Below are positions 43,114 through 52,677 of a DNA stretch of 64,000 nt, piece by piece (within the stretch, counting starts at the first letter, position 1; each line of letters starts with the position of its first letter). Made by a program: the position numbers and the translations under genes. Source of the DNA: Rhodospirillaceae bacterium (GTDB lineage: Bacteria; Pseudomonadota; Alphaproteobacteria; UBA8366); NCBI GenBank assembly GCA_002724395.1, contig PBOR01000042.1, positions 57,273 through 121,272 of the forward strand, written 5' to 3'. Below the pieces are notes generated by a model. It saw only the letters and a list, made by a program, of their open reading frames with translations. It was not told where the DNA came from and did no database searches.

Positions 43114-43830
43114 ATGATGGATTTAGCGTCGAAGGCAGATGCAAAACCAAGAGGACGTCCGGGTGGAGCGGAAAGCCGGGCCCGTATTTTGGAATGTGCG
43201 GGACAATTATTTGCGGCCCAAGGGTTCGACGGGGTAACGACCCGTGAGCTTGCCCGTGATGCCGCGGTGAATATCTCTGCCATCACATACTACTTTGACG
43301 GTAAAGAAGGCCTTTATCACGCGGTCCTTCGCCAGTTAGTGGAGGAAACGGCACCGATGTTTGATCCAATGGTGGACCGGTTGGAAACTGGCGTTATCGA
43401 GGCAGGGTCCGATCCGCAAAAGCTGGCCTCGCTCTTGGGTTGGTATATAGATACATTATTATCCGGTATCCTAATGGATCCGAAAATTCGTTGGCAGATG
43501 CCCCTAGTTATGCGCGAATTTCAACAACCATCGGCTGGTTTTGAGCTTTTATTCGCAGAACGCATCAACCCTATGCATAACGCCATTGCTAAGCTGGTTG
43601 GTGCTGCACGGGGGTTGGACCCTACATCTACGGAAGCCATTTTAATCACTGCAACCATAATTGGGCAGTGCATGGCGTTCGGGTTTGCGCGAGCGGTGAT
43701 TTTTGCACGTACCGGCTGGCAGGATTATACCGATGAAAACCGGCGCCAGGTAATCAAAACTGTTACCACAGGTATTCTTGGCATGTTGGGTTTGCCTCCC
43801 ATTGTGAAAGAGGAAGGTGGGCGGCCATGA
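43114..43830 (+). CDS. TetR/AcrR family transcriptional regulator, CecR-like C-terminal domain
   Basis: 238 residues. N-terminal helix-turn-helix: ARILECAGQLFAAQGFDGVTTRELARDAAVNISAITYYF, then the family-typical KEGLYHAVL. The C-terminal effector domain has PKIRWQMPLVMREFQQPSAGFELLFAERI and GQCMAFGFARAVIF, matching the CecR (YbiH) / DUF1956 group. CecR in E. coli controls an efflux system with an HlyD-type adaptor; here the gene overlaps an RND adaptor by 4 nt, so it likely represses its own operon. Candidate operators lie in the 317-nt upstream gap. Confidence 0.9.
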   Translation: MMDLASKADAKPRGRPGGAESRARILECAGQLFAAQGFDGVTTRELARDAAVNISAITYYFDGKEGLYHAVLRQLVEETAPMFDPMVDRLETGVIEAGSDPQKLASLLGWYIDTLLSGILMDPKIRWQMPLVMREFQQPSAGFELLFAERINPMHNAIAKLVGAARGLDPTSTEAILITATIIGQCMAFGFARAVIFARTGWQDYTDENRRQVIKTVTTGILGMLGLPPIVKEEGGRP

Positions 43831-45110
43831 GCGGGTTAAAAATGAAAAATAGACTAGGTAAAATTCGCCTCAGGCCTGGACGTGCTTGGTTTAAGTTTGG
43901 CTTACCGTTGTTGATCCTGGCTGCGGCTTTATTGGTGGTAGGGCTGCTTAAAGCGACTAAGCCTGAGGTGCAAGCGCGCAAGGTTGAAGAAAAAGTCTGG
44001 CCAGTGAGCGTACAGATAGCGAAAGTTTCTGACGAAAGTCCCCGAAGACGTTTTTACGGAGAAATCGTCGCTGGTCGCGAGGCCGAGCTGCGTGCTGAAG
44101 TTCAAGGCCGTGTCATTAAAGTTGATGATAACTTCATTGACGGCGGCATTGTGGCGAAAGGGGATCAATTGATTTCGTTTGATTCCTTTGATTACGCCTC
44201 CCAAGTTAGCGAAAAAGATGCCGAATTGACCGAAGCGAAGGCGAAGTTGACTGAGCTTCAGGCTGCCTACGATGGGGCAATTTCTCTGCTAGGCCGCGAT
44301 AAGGAGCAGGCTAAGCTGCGCGAACGAGATGTAGCGCGGCGGGCGCGACTTATTCGTAGTAAAAACGTATCAGAAAAGAATTTTGATGACGCGAAACTGG
44401 CTTTGAGTGAGGCTCGCCAGCGTATTACCGAGCGTCAGCAAAATATTAAAAAACTACGGGCGAATATCCAGAGCCAAGAGGCCACGATCAAACGTCGTAT
44501 AGTGGGTTTAGATCGTGCGAAACGGGATCTTTTGGATACACGGCTTTATGCACCTTTTGACGGGTTTTTAACGTCGGTAGGTACTACTGTTGGCCGGTAT
44601 GTGTCTGTTGGCGATACGGTTGCAAAATTGATCCAGGCTGGACGGCTAGAGGTTAAATTTCAGGTTAGCAATAATCAGTTTGGGCGGATGACCGGAGGTA
44701 GTGGGTTTATCGGCACTGCGGTTGAAATTACTTGGCGGGGCGCTGCCAAGGAAAAGTACTTAGCGAGTATAGAGCGCGTCGAAAGTGTCGTTGATGCTGC
44801 GACCGGCGGTGTAAACTTATATGCCCGCATTGATGGGTTAAGCAGCAGAACCCGGCTGCGTCCGGGTGTATTTGTCGAGGTTTATTTAGCGGACCGGCCC
44901 TATATTGGGGTCATACGTTTGCCGGAAACCGCGCTTCATGGGGATACAATCTACACAGTCATAAATAACCGTCTACATGCACATAAGGTATCTGTTGCCG
45001 CTCGGCTTGGCGATGAGGTTCTCGTACGTGGGCCTATCAAAAATGCGGATAAGATTGTTGTTACCAACTTCAATGAGATTGGTCCGGGTCTGCGAGTAGT
45101 CATACGCTAA
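43827..45110 (+). CDS. RND efflux periplasmic adaptor (membrane fusion protein)
   Basis: 427 residues. One N-terminal membrane helix (FGLPLLILAAALLVVGLL, about residues 31-50), then lipoyl domain halves around a coiled-coil hairpin (about residues 115-225, rich in A, E, K, R), with the second lipoyl half DTRLYAPFDGFLTSVGTTVGRYV. The beta-barrel domain follows. It links the inner-membrane pump to an outer-membrane channel; no TolC-like gene is present. Overlaps tetR by 4 nt and the pump by 1 nt. Confidence 0.92.
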   Translation: MSGLKMKNRLGKIRLRPGRAWFKFGLPLLILAAALLVVGLLKATKPEVQARKVEEKVWPVSVQIAKVSDESPRRRFYGEIVAGREAELRAEVQGRVIKVDDNFIDGGIVAKGDQLISFDSFDYASQVSEKDAELTEAKAKLTELQAAYDGAISLLGRDKEQAKLRERDVARRARLIRSKNVSEKNFDDAKLALSEARQRITERQQNIKKLRANIQSQEATIKRRIVGLDRAKRDLLDTRLYAPFDGFLTSVGTTVGRYVSVGDTVAKLIQAGRLEVKFQVSNNQFGRMTGGSGFIGTAVEITWRGAAKEKYLASIERVESVVDAATGGVNLYARIDGLSSRTRLRPGVFVEVYLADRPYIGVIRLPETALHGDTIYTVINNRLHAHKVSVAARLGDEVLVRGPIKNADKIVVTNFNEIGPGLRVVIR

Positions 45111-48100
45111 TGGAATCTAAAAGCGGGATCATAGGTTTATTTGTTCGTCACCCAACAGCGGCTAATCTGTTGATGGTGATTATGGTCGTTGCGGGTTTAT
45201 TTTCCTTACGCCAAACCAACACCCAATTCTTTCCTGACTTCGGGATTGATTGGGTGTCGGTGCAAATTGAATGGCCTGGCGCGAGCGCAGAAGATATTGA
45301 CGATAATATCGTCCAAGCCGTCGAACCAGAGGTTCGGTTCCTCGATGGGGTGAAACGAGTACGCTCTACATCGGTGGAAGGTGTTGCGCGTATATCGGTG
45401 GAGTTTCTGCCAGGAACCGATATGCAGGCGGCGTTGGCCGATGTGGAAACTGCTGTTGGACAGGTAAATACCTTGCCGGAAGATAGTGAGAGGCCGATAA
45501 TTCGGCGCATCGTTCGTTATGACACCATCAATCGAATAGTAGTATCCGGCCCCTATCCGGAGGCCTCGCTGAAGGCTATAGCCAAGCGAATTCGTGATGG
45601 ATTACTAAACCGCGGCATCGATAAAGTTGACATGGCAGGTGCTCGCGACGAGGAGATTTGGGTGGAAGTGCCACCCGCACGTTTGTTGGAGTTAGACCTA
45701 AAGCTTGCTGATATTGCTGATAAAATTCGCCGCACATCGCAAGACTTGCCGTCCGGTAACATGTCTGGAGTGGTAAAGAAATCTATCCGCTCCATCGGAA
45801 TAGAGAAAAATGCAGCCGGAATCGGACGTATTGAAGTAAGGTCCTTAAAAAACGGTGAAAAAATATTTCTCAAAGATGTGGCAGTGGTAAGGGAGCACTT
45901 CGATGAGAGTCAGCCTACATTACAACGTAATGGATTCCCGGCGATTGAACTCCATGTGCAACGTGCATTGTCGGGCGATGCTTTAAAGGTTGCAGATCGT
46001 GTCGATGCTTATCTCAAGGATTTGTTGCCGACACTGCCCCCCAACCTGACAATTGAAACATTTGATGTTCAGTCAGATCTGATCCGTGGGCGTATTAGCC
46101 TTTTGTTGGAGAACGGGCTTAGTGGCTTGGTACTCGTTATTTTAATTCTATTTTTATTTTTAAGTGTGCCTGTGGCCTTTTGGATCGCCATTGGTATTCC
46201 GGTCGCCATAATGGCGACTATTGCCGTGATGTTAGCGAGCGGCCAGACCATTAATATGGTTAGTTTGTTCGGTATGATTATGGCACTTGGAATTGTTGTT
46301 GATGACGCCATTGTGGTTGGCGAACATGCGGATAAGCAATTTCGGTCTGGCCTGGGACCAATGGAGGCTGCCGAGCTGGGGGCACAACGAATGGCTGCTC
46401 CCGTCTTCTCATCGTCTTTGACAACCATTGCGGCCTTTATGCCGCTTTTTATAATTTCGGATGTTATCGGAGACATCATTCGCGGCATTCCGTTGGTGGT
46501 AGTGGCGATGATTTTAGCGAGCCTTGTCGAATGTTTCCTGGCGCTTCCAGGCCATTTACGAGGCGCATTCGCGATGATGGGTAGTGAAGTAAGTGGTTTT
46601 AGACAGCGCTTTAATTTTCGCTTTGACCGATTTCGCGATACTACTTTTGATAGCGTTGTCCGTCATGCGGTATCATGGCGTTATACTACAATAGCTATCG
46701 CGTTGAGCGCATTTATCATCAGTATTGGACTTGTTCAGGGAGGGCGCATCAACTTCACGTTTTTTCCAGCACCGGAGGCCGATCGAATTTTCGCGGCCCT
46801 ACAAATGGATGCGGGTACTCCTCGATCAGAAACTACCCGGATGGTTCGAGAAATGGCGAGAGCCATGAAGGAAGCTGAACAAGAATTAGCAGGTGAGGAG
46901 GGGAAGCTTGTCCGATTTAGCATTTTGAAATTTGGTATGTCCGTAGCGCGCGGTGATATGGCGGTGAGCCGAAGTGATAATCTTGGCGGTCTCGTAGTGG
47001 AACTTGTGGAGTCCGACGAGCGTGATATTCGAACCAGCACTTTTATAGAGGCTTGGCGTAAAAAAATTGAGGCGCTTCCGGGCACGGATATTTTTACCTT
47101 AACACCAGCACAAGGTGGGCCGCCGGGTCGGGATTTGGATATTCGTCTAAAGGGTTACAAGCTCGATGACTTAAAGCAGGCGGCATTGGATATCCGAAAG
47201 AAAATCAATCAATATCCTGGTGTTAGTGATGCTAATGACAACCTTCAACAGGGTAAGCGTGAGGCGATCATGGAGCTTACACCGCAAGGCCGTGCACTTG
47301 GTTTTACGACGGAGAGCGTTGGCCGTCAGGTACGCAATGCATTCGAAGGTGCCATCGCCAAACGCTTCCCGCGTGGAGATGAGGAAGTAACAGTGCGTGT
47401 TCGCTATAATCTCGAAGATGATATGGTTCGGAGCCTGGATGGGTTTCGTTTGCGCGGGGCTGGGGGTGCGGAAGTGCCGTTGGCTGAAGTGGTCAATATA
47501 CGGGAGAAGCAGGGTTTTTCGAGGATTACCCGCGAAGATGGAAAACGTGAAGTGGCGATCACGGCGGAAACAGATAAGGCCATAACTAACAATAATAAAG
47601 TCCTCGAAGCTTTAGCCCGTGACGGTCTTTACGATCTTACTAAGAGTTATGGCTTGCGCGCCGTGTTGGCCGGGCGCGCGGAGGAACAGAAAACCACGCT
47701 TGCAGATATGAAAACCGGTACGATGATCGGGCTTGTTGGCATCTATATTATATTGGCATGGGTGTTCGCGAGTTATATACGGCCACTGGTCGTGATGTCG
47801 ATTATTCCTCTGGGGTTTGTTGGCGCTGCAATTGGCCATATGTTGTTAGGCTTTGATCTAACCGTGCTTAGCCTCATCGCGTTGGCCGGGCTTTCCGGTA
47901 TTGTGGTCAATGATTCAATAATTTTGGTTCGTACTATCGACGAGCGAATATCGGCAGGGGAGCCCGTATTTGAAGGTATTATTAGGGGTACGCGGGACCG
48001 GCTCCGGGCGGTAATCTTAACCTCGGCGACGACCATAGCAGGGCTCACGCCGCTTTTGTTTGAGACCAGTCTACAAGCGCGTTTTCTTATTCCGATGGCA

Positions 48101-48253
48101 GTGACCATCATATTCGGTTTGATGGTGACAACTTTCTTAGTTCTGTTAGTAGCACCTTCAATTATTGCCATTCAGCACGACATTGAAACCGGAATTGATA
48201 GGTTGAGGAAAACCTTTCGACAAAAGTGGGCTGCCACGGCGGAGTTAAAGTAA
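45110..48253 (+). CDS. RND efflux transporter, AcrB/MMPL-like inner-membrane pump
   Basis: 1047 residues, standard length. Twelve membrane segments with two large periplasmic loops. The TM4 acidic pair lies in MIMALGIVVDDAIVVGEHADKQF; TM10 reads ALAGLSGIVVNDSIILVRTID. N-terminus starts with a membrane helix after SGIIGLFVRHPTAANLLMV. The pump uses the proton gradient to expel drugs, detergents, lipids or metabolites. Specificity is unknown. Its start overlaps the adaptor stop by 1 nt (TAATG). Confidence 0.94.
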   Translation: MESKSGIIGLFVRHPTAANLLMVIMVVAGLFSLRQTNTQFFPDFGIDWVSVQIEWPGASAEDIDDNIVQAVEPEVRFLDGVKRVRSTSVEGVARISVEFLPGTDMQAALADVETAVGQVNTLPEDSERPIIRRIVRYDTINRIVVSGPYPEASLKAIAKRIRDGLLNRGIDKVDMAGARDEEIWVEVPPARLLELDLKLADIADKIRRTSQDLPSGNMSGVVKKSIRSIGIEKNAAGIGRIEVRSLKNGEKIFLKDVAVVREHFDESQPTLQRNGFPAIELHVQRALSGDALKVADRVDAYLKDLLPTLPPNLTIETFDVQSDLIRGRISLLLENGLSGLVLVILILFLFLSVPVAFWIAIGIPVAIMATIAVMLASGQTINMVSLFGMIMALGIVVDDAIVVGEHADKQFRSGLGPMEAAELGAQRMAAPVFSSSLTTIAAFMPLFIISDVIGDIIRGIPLVVVAMILASLVECFLALPGHLRGAFAMMGSEVSGFRQRFNFRFDRFRDTTFDSVVRHAVSWRYTTIAIALSAFIISIGLVQGGRINFTFFPAPEADRIFAALQMDAGTPRSETTRMVREMARAMKEAEQELAGEEGKLVRFSILKFGMSVARGDMAVSRSDNLGGLVVELVESDERDIRTSTFIEAWRKKIEALPGTDIFTLTPAQGGPPGRDLDIRLKGYKLDDLKQAALDIRKKINQYPGVSDANDNLQQGKREAIMELTPQGRALGFTTESVGRQVRNAFEGAIAKRFPRGDEEVTVRVRYNLEDDMVRSLDGFRLRGAGGAEVPLAEVVNIREKQGFSRITREDGKREVAITAETDKAITNNNKVLEALARDGLYDLTKSYGLRAVLAGRAEEQKTTLADMKTGTMIGLVGIYIILAWVFASYIRPLVVMSIIPLGFVGAAIGHMLLGFDLTVLSLIALAGLSGIVVNDSIILVRTIDERISAGEPVFEGIIRGTRDRLRAVILTSATTIAGLTPLLFETSLQARFLIPMAVTIIFGLMVTTFLVLLVAPSIIAIQHDIETGIDRLRKTFRQKWAATAELK

Positions 48254-48317
48254 GATGATACTGTTTTATGATTTACCAGTCGCAGCAAGTATCTGAAATT
48301 CCGGCACACCCAAACTT

Positions 48318-49559
48318 ATGACCGACCCATTAGCCCCACAATCCTCTGAGCTGCATTCCGAGCGCCGTACGATCTCCGTTCGCCTTGCTGCTTATTACAC
48401 CGCAAATTTCGCAAAAGGTGGAGTGCAGTTTCCGTGGTGGCAGGTGTTTTTAGAGGGGCGCGGCTTTAGCGCCCCAGAAATTGGTTGGCTGATGGGCATC
48501 CGTTTTTGGATTGGGCTTTTTTCGGGTCCAGTGGTTGGTCAGTTTGCCGATAAATGGGGGGAGCGGCGGCGGATTATGGTGGGGCTGTCGGTTTGTTTAT
48601 TTTTGACTTATTGGCTTTATTTACTCGTCGGTAGTTTTTGGGCATTTGCAGGAGTAGGCGTTTTGGTGGCTGTTTTTCAGGCACCAATCGGGCCATTGGG
48701 GGATTCGCTTACACTAATGAACGCACGTCGGATCGGCGTTGATTATGGACGAGTGAGGCTGTGGGGCTCGGTAAGTTTCATTGTGACCGTTTTCTTGGCC
48801 GGCGTAATGCTTGAGACGGCGCCTACCGACGCTATTCTTTGGTCAATTATGGCGTTGTCGGTGCTAGTGATAGTCGGATGCTGGCTGCTTCCTGATACAC
48901 GGGTCGAACCAAAAAAGATCCATTGGTCGGCCAGTTTTCGGTTGTTGAGTAATCCCATATTTTCGATTTTTGTTTTGACGTGTGCTTTGCTGCAAACAAG
49001 CCATGCAATCATGTACGGATTTGGAAATATTTATTGGATAGAGAACGGCATTTCACAAACCCTAACAGGCCTTCTATGGGTGGAGGGCGTCGTAGCCGAA
49101 ATAGTTCTATTTTGGTTTGGTTCGTCGCTGGTGAAACGTTATGGCCCGGTAGGGCTTATGGTGATGGGGTCGGTTGCTGGTTTTATCCGCTGGGTGGTGA
49201 CCGCAATGACCGTCGATGTTTGGGCGCTTGGGCTAGTCCAGCTTTTACACGCCTTTACTTTCGGGTCAGTATATTTGGGGGCGATGGAATTTTTGAAGCA
49301 GGCCGCGCCGGAAGATTTAGCATCGTCTGCTCAGGCCTTATTTAGTGCCATTGCTATGGGTCTTGCGATGGCATTAGCTTTGCCGCTGTCCGGCTATGCC
49401 TTCGAACAATGGGCTGGCCACAGTTATTTTCTTATGGCTGGCTTATCTTTACTCGGGGGAATAGGAGCCATAGTGTTAGGGCGCCGTTGGGATGGTGAAA
49501 GACTGGATATTACTCCGCCAAGTTCATCGTCTAATTCAAAGTCTATTTCAGCGTCTTGA
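48318..49559 (+). CDS. MFS transporter (HcaT / MFS_1-like)
   Basis: 413 residues, twelve membrane helices. N-terminus AAYYTANFAKGGVQFPWWQVFLEGRGFSAPEIGWLMG and the loop VVGQFADKWGERRRIMVG fit the LacY/HcaT branch, which includes 3-phenylpropionate carriers and nucleoside permeases. It lies 64 nt after the RND gene, possibly in the same transcript, and converges with the cytochrome c gene, overlapping it by 17 nt. Substrate unknown. Confidence 0.88.
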   Translation: MTDPLAPQSSELHSERRTISVRLAAYYTANFAKGGVQFPWWQVFLEGRGFSAPEIGWLMGIRFWIGLFSGPVVGQFADKWGERRRIMVGLSVCLFLTYWLYLLVGSFWAFAGVGVLVAVFQAPIGPLGDSLTLMNARRIGVDYGRVRLWGSVSFIVTVFLAGVMLETAPTDAILWSIMALSVLVIVGCWLLPDTRVEPKKIHWSASFRLLSNPIFSIFVLTCALLQTSHAIMYGFGNIYWIENGISQTLTGLLWVEGVVAEIVLFWFGSSLVKRYGPVGLMVMGSVAGFIRWVVTAMTVDVWALGLVQLLHAFTFGSVYLGAMEFLKQAAPEDLASSAQALFSAIAMGLAMALALPLSGYAFEQWAGHSYFLMAGLSLLGGIGAIVLGRRWDGERLDITPPSSSSNSKSISAS

Positions 49560-49923
49560 GATAAGCTATCACAGCCTTTCGTTTACTTTCTTTTTTTAAG
49601 CCTGGAAAACTCATTTTGGTGCCAGGAACTTTCTTTCTTGGGTTGGCTAAATATTCGTCTAACGATGATTCATTCCAAGTTAGGTTGGATTTTTTCATAG
49701 CACTTGAATAACGATATTTTGGCTCGGTACCGGCTTTCTTGCCTACAACAGAAAATAGGCTAGGGCCGAGTTTTCGCTTACCTTTAACTATACTGTGACA
49801 AATCCCACATTTGGATTTGAATAGTTTCTTACCTTTTTTGACATCATCAGCCGCTGCACCACCTGTCATGATAGCGAGGGCGACTGCCATTATACTAACT
49901 GGTTTGAAGACTGACATTCCCAT
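49543..49923 (-). CDS. class I cytochrome c (c2/c550-like)
   Basis: 126 residues from ATG 49923, which has GGAGG 7 nt upstream; the longer frame from 49941 is rejected. Signal peptide ends at GGAAA-DD. Heme motif CGICHS, then GPSLFSVVGKKAGTEP, and the distal methionine in VPGTKMSFPGLKK: a full canonical class I cytochrome, contrasting with the one at 38714. Role: periplasmic electron transfer. Its 3' end overlaps the MFS gene. Confidence 0.9.
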   Translation of the reverse strand: MGMSVFKPVSIMAVALAIMTGGAAADDVKKGKKLFKSKCGICHSIVKGKRKLGPSLFSVVGKKAGTEPKYRYSSAMKKSNLTWNESSLDEYLANPRKKVPGTKMSFPGLKKESKRKAVIAYLKTLK

Positions 49924-50013
49924 TTCTTGGCCTCCTATCAATCAAATGTATTCCATTGGGTGTCACAAAGCTATGTAGGGTTTCAAGCGCTTTTTTAAAG
50001 TGACAGTGTGCTA

Positions 50014-50040
50014 GAAAAAGCGAGACAAGTTGTCTCGCTT
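50014..50040 (-). terminator. intrinsic terminator of the crotonase gene
   Basis: A 10-bp perfect stem AAGCGAGACA / TGTCTCGCTT (50018-50027, 50031-50040) with a 3-nt loop, followed on the minus strand by a T-run (TTTTTC). It lies 63 nt beyond the stop of the crotonase gene, the last of its operon. Confidence 0.75.
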
Positions 50041-50102
50041 CGAAAGGTTTTAAGATAGTTTAGTGCAGGATGCTTTTACCTATTCCCCAAGTCACAAGAG
50101 AA

Positions 50103-50894
50103 TTAGCGTCCTCTAAAATCTGCCGGGCGTTTATCTAGAAAAGCTTGGACTCCCTCTGCATGGTCATCGGTGTAACCCGCTGCTCGTTGGCATTGCATCT
50201 CAAAGTCAAGTTGCTCGTCGAAAGAGTTTGTATCGGCGGCGCGGATTGCTTGTCGGATCAACGCATAAGATTTGGTGGGTCCCGCAGCGAGCTTTCTTGC
50301 AATAGTCATGGCCTCGTCCATGAGCTTATCATCTTCTACGGTTTGCCAGATCAAACCCCAATCCGCTGCTGTTTTAGCGTCAATGGGGTCGCCAAGCAGC
50401 GTCATACCCAGTGCGCGGGCTCGGCCAACCAGCCGTGTCAGTGAATAAGTGCCGCCGCAATCGGGAACCAGCCCGATACGAACAAAAGCCTGCATGAAGC
50501 TTGCTGAATTGCCCGCAATGACTATATCTCCAAGCAAGGCTAAGCTAGCCCCCGCCCCGGCGGCAATTCCATTCACCGCGACTACTAAGGGCAGACGAAG
50601 CGTATGTATCTTGCGGGCAAACCTGTTGTAACCCTGGTCTAGCGTCTGGCCAAGGTCTCTCTTTTGGCCGCCTTCGGCTTGAATACGATCATTGAGATCC
50701 TGACCGGAACAAAATCCGCGTCCAGTGCCGGTAAGCAGTATGGCCCGCACCGAGTTATCGTCGACTGCCTCGTCGATGGCGTGACTGGTCTCTGCCATCA
50801 TTTCTCCATTCATCGCGCAGAGTTTTTCCGGTCTATTGAAGGTAATGACCGAAACGCCGTCTTCGATACGGTTTAGAATGCAGTTATAGGCCAT
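50103..50894 (-). CDS. enoyl-CoA hydratase/isomerase, PaaG-like
   Basis: 263 residues. Crotonase signatures with both oxyanion segments: TGTGRGFCSGQDLNDR and NGIAAGAGASLALLGDIVIA, and the PaaG-type aspartate in IGLVPDCGGTYSLTRLVG. PaaG isomerises 1,2-epoxyphenylacetyl-CoA to the oxepin; the sequence fits this branch better than the crotonase at 3110, but other phenylacetate genes are absent from the window. It follows the NlpC/P60 gene by 24 nt and ends before the terminator at 50040. Confidence 0.9.
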   Translation of the reverse strand: MAYNCILNRIEDGVSVITFNRPEKLCAMNGEMMAETSHAIDEAVDDNSVRAILLTGTGRGFCSGQDLNDRIQAEGGQKRDLGQTLDQGYNRFARKIHTLRLPLVVAVNGIAAGAGASLALLGDIVIAGNSASFMQAFVRIGLVPDCGGTYSLTRLVGRARALGMTLLGDPIDAKTAADWGLIWQTVEDDKLMDEAMTIARKLAAGPTKSYALIRQAIRAADTNSFDEQLDFEMQCQRAAGYTDDHAEGVQAFLDKRPADFRGR

Positions 50895-50918
50895 GATCTT
50901 TTGTGTCCTCTTCTTGGG

Positions 50919-51788
50919 CTATTTACTAAAACGTGGGCGCCGTACGCTACTGACGGGCTCGCCAGTCTCTTGTTTTATATGTTCTATGGTGTCGTACAAG
51001 GGGCCGGGAGTCACTGCCATATCGGTTGAATTGGCGTGTATGAGGCGATTGTGGCCAAGCCACATTGCCACATGGCCTTTCCAGAAAATCAGGTCTCCTG
51101 ATCGCAGATCCTCCTCGCTACCTGACCAATTATTGAGTCGATCCATGGCATTTTCTTGCATATCCGTATCTCGTGGCACCTGGAGCCCACAGCTTGCGAG
51201 TGTTAACTGGACGAATGCTGAGCAATCGAGCCCAATACTGGTTCGCCCTCCCCAAAGATAGGGTGTTCCAAGAAAGGCGCAGGCCACTGCAACGATATTT
51301 GTTTCAAACTGATCAAATGCGGATAAATGTCTACACCATACCCAGCCATGACCAGTATCTCCAAAGCCATTCACTTCATTATTTATCGTAAGGGCGGTGG
51401 TGAGGCTTAGAACGTCTAGCGGTGGTGTTTTAAGATCTGGCTCTGGATAAAGATATGAACGGAGCGTGCTAACGCGGTGGGTTGGAGCCGGACCACCCTC
51501 GCCAAGTTCACCGAGCACATCTCGTGTTACATAGCCAACATATCCGTCGGTTTTATTTTGTACCCAACACCAATCGTTGCTGGTTTCAAATACATCGATT
51601 TGTTCACCGAATAAGAGTTCGCTGTCTAAAGCAGAGTCTATGGCCGGGCTGTGTCGCAGCGGCGTATGCCCTACAATGACTTTTGCTGGAATTGGTTGTG
51701 CATAAGCGGGTGCGTCGACTTGATCCTTGAGGGCTGCTGCTACCAAATCGTCTCGGATCGCGTGAATACGTCGGTCTAGTTCAGTCAT
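50919..51788 (-). CDS. NlpC/P60 family cell-wall peptidase with SH3 domains
   Basis: 289 residues. Two bacterial SH3-like segments come first (about residues 35-95 and 100-155), then the NlpC/P60 catalytic domain with Cys189 in RTSIGLDCSAFVQ, His239 in FWKGHVAMWLG and His251 in IHANSTDMAV as the triad. The family cleaves gamma-D-glutamyl-diamino acid bonds in cell wall peptides. No signal peptide is visible, so it may act on cytoplasmic muropeptides. It lies between a VOC protein and a crotonase, 18 nt after the former. Confidence 0.9.
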   Translation of the reverse strand: MTELDRRIHAIRDDLVAAALKDQVDAPAYAQPIPAKVIVGHTPLRHSPAIDSALDSELLFGEQIDVFETSNDWCWVQNKTDGYVGYVTRDVLGELGEGGPAPTHRVSTLRSYLYPEPDLKTPPLDVLSLTTALTINNEVNGFGDTGHGWVWCRHLSAFDQFETNIVAVACAFLGTPYLWGGRTSIGLDCSAFVQLTLASCGLQVPRDTDMQENAMDRLNNWSGSEEDLRSGDLIFWKGHVAMWLGHNRLIHANSTDMAVTPGPLYDTIEHIKQETGEPVSSVRRPRFSK

Positions 51789-51806
51789 TTAATAGCGCCA
51801 GTTTGG

Positions 51807-52232
51807 TTATACTTTGGATTTGCCCTTAGGGCTGTGCCATTTAAAAGGCCCGATTTCGCCTATTCCGCCGCCACCGGGCACACGAAACTTCCAAACCGGG
51901 ATATCCGGTGTGGTCGGGTCGTTGAAGACATCGGCACCCCAACTCTCCAGTGTTTTTTTGTATCCATCCACATCCGGTACATCGATGCCGAAATGGTGGA
52001 TACAAGTTTCGGTCCCGGCAATTTGGCCAATGACGCTTTCCTCGCTTTTATATTTCACTAACGCTAAGTCTAAATAGCCATCAGTCAGGTGCAAGGAAAC
52101 ATGGTCACCATCATGATGGCGGGCAATTTCTGTAAAACCAAATACGTCTTTGTAAAATCCCGCAGTTGCGTCCAAATCCGTCACTTTAAGGGCTATATGA
52201 GAAATGCGTGGTTTTTCGGTCTGTTCTGCCAT
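51807..52232 (-). CDS. VOC family (glyoxalase/dioxygenase-like) protein
   Basis: 141 residues, one vicinal-oxygen-chelate domain. Motif RISHIALKVTDLDATAGFYKDVFGF provides the first metal ligand (His), IHHFGIDVPDVDGY another, and a late acidic residue lies in IGEIGPFKWH. Many such proteins are dioxygenases, glyoxalases or epimerases such as methylmalonyl-CoA epimerase. Reaction not determinable. First gene of the VOC-NlpC/P60-crotonase row. Confidence 0.88.
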   Translation of the reverse strand: MAEQTEKPRISHIALKVTDLDATAGFYKDVFGFTEIARHHDGDHVSLHLTDGYLDLALVKYKSEESVIGQIAGTETCIHHFGIDVPDVDGYKKTLESWGADVFNDPTTPDIPVWKFRVPGGGGIGEIGPFKWHSPKGKSKV

Positions 52233-52313
52233 AGTCCGCGTCCTCGATCTTGTGGTTAGAACTATGCCGTATTGAAGCGCTACAATCTACAGCGACTTCG
52301 CCTGGGCTTATTT

Positions 52314-52550
52314 CTAGTAGTGTGGCGGAGGCGGTTCGTCTTCAGGTTTACTGACCTTGCTGGAACTCTCCACTGCGACAAGGCGATCCTTTAAACGGAA
52401 GTATTGCTGGTTGAGTTGCTCAATGGCTATCCATTGCTTCGCGACCATTTCATTGAGGTCGTCTATGGTTCTGTCTTGGTGAGCTACGCGTATTTCTAAG
52501 TTGCAGATGCGTTCGATCAATCCGCTCCGATCTATTTCTGAATTAGACAT
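52314..52550 (-). CDS. slyX: SlyX family protein
   Basis: 78 residues, typical for SlyX: a predicted coiled coil (IERICNLEIRVAHQDRTIDDL, MVAKQWIAIEQLNQQYFRLKD) and the characteristic terminal PPPPHY. Function in the family is unknown. Divergent from the ThDP enzyme at 52678. Confidence 0.92.
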   Translation of the reverse strand: MSNSEIDRSGLIERICNLEIRVAHQDRTIDDLNEMVAKQWIAIEQLNQQYFRLKDRLVAVESSSKVSKPEDEPPPPHY

Positions 52551-52677
52551 AGAAAACTCCGGTTGGCTAGCATGTGGACGCTATTTGAGGTTAAAGCAAA
52601 ATCTGCCGCAAGACATTGCTGAGAGTGCGCGGTATAAAAGTGCCGCTCGAAATCAAGATTTACGAAGGGGAAAGAGC

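Noticed and set aside
46069-46488. 139-codon reverse frame inside the RND gene
   Set aside because: Shadow frame antisense to membrane helices; composition is the mirror of hydrophobic codons.
52501-52677. N-terminal extension of the ThDP enzyme
   Set aside because: It overlaps slyX and is not ThDP-enzyme-like; ATG 52678 has a ribosome-binding site and the conserved start.
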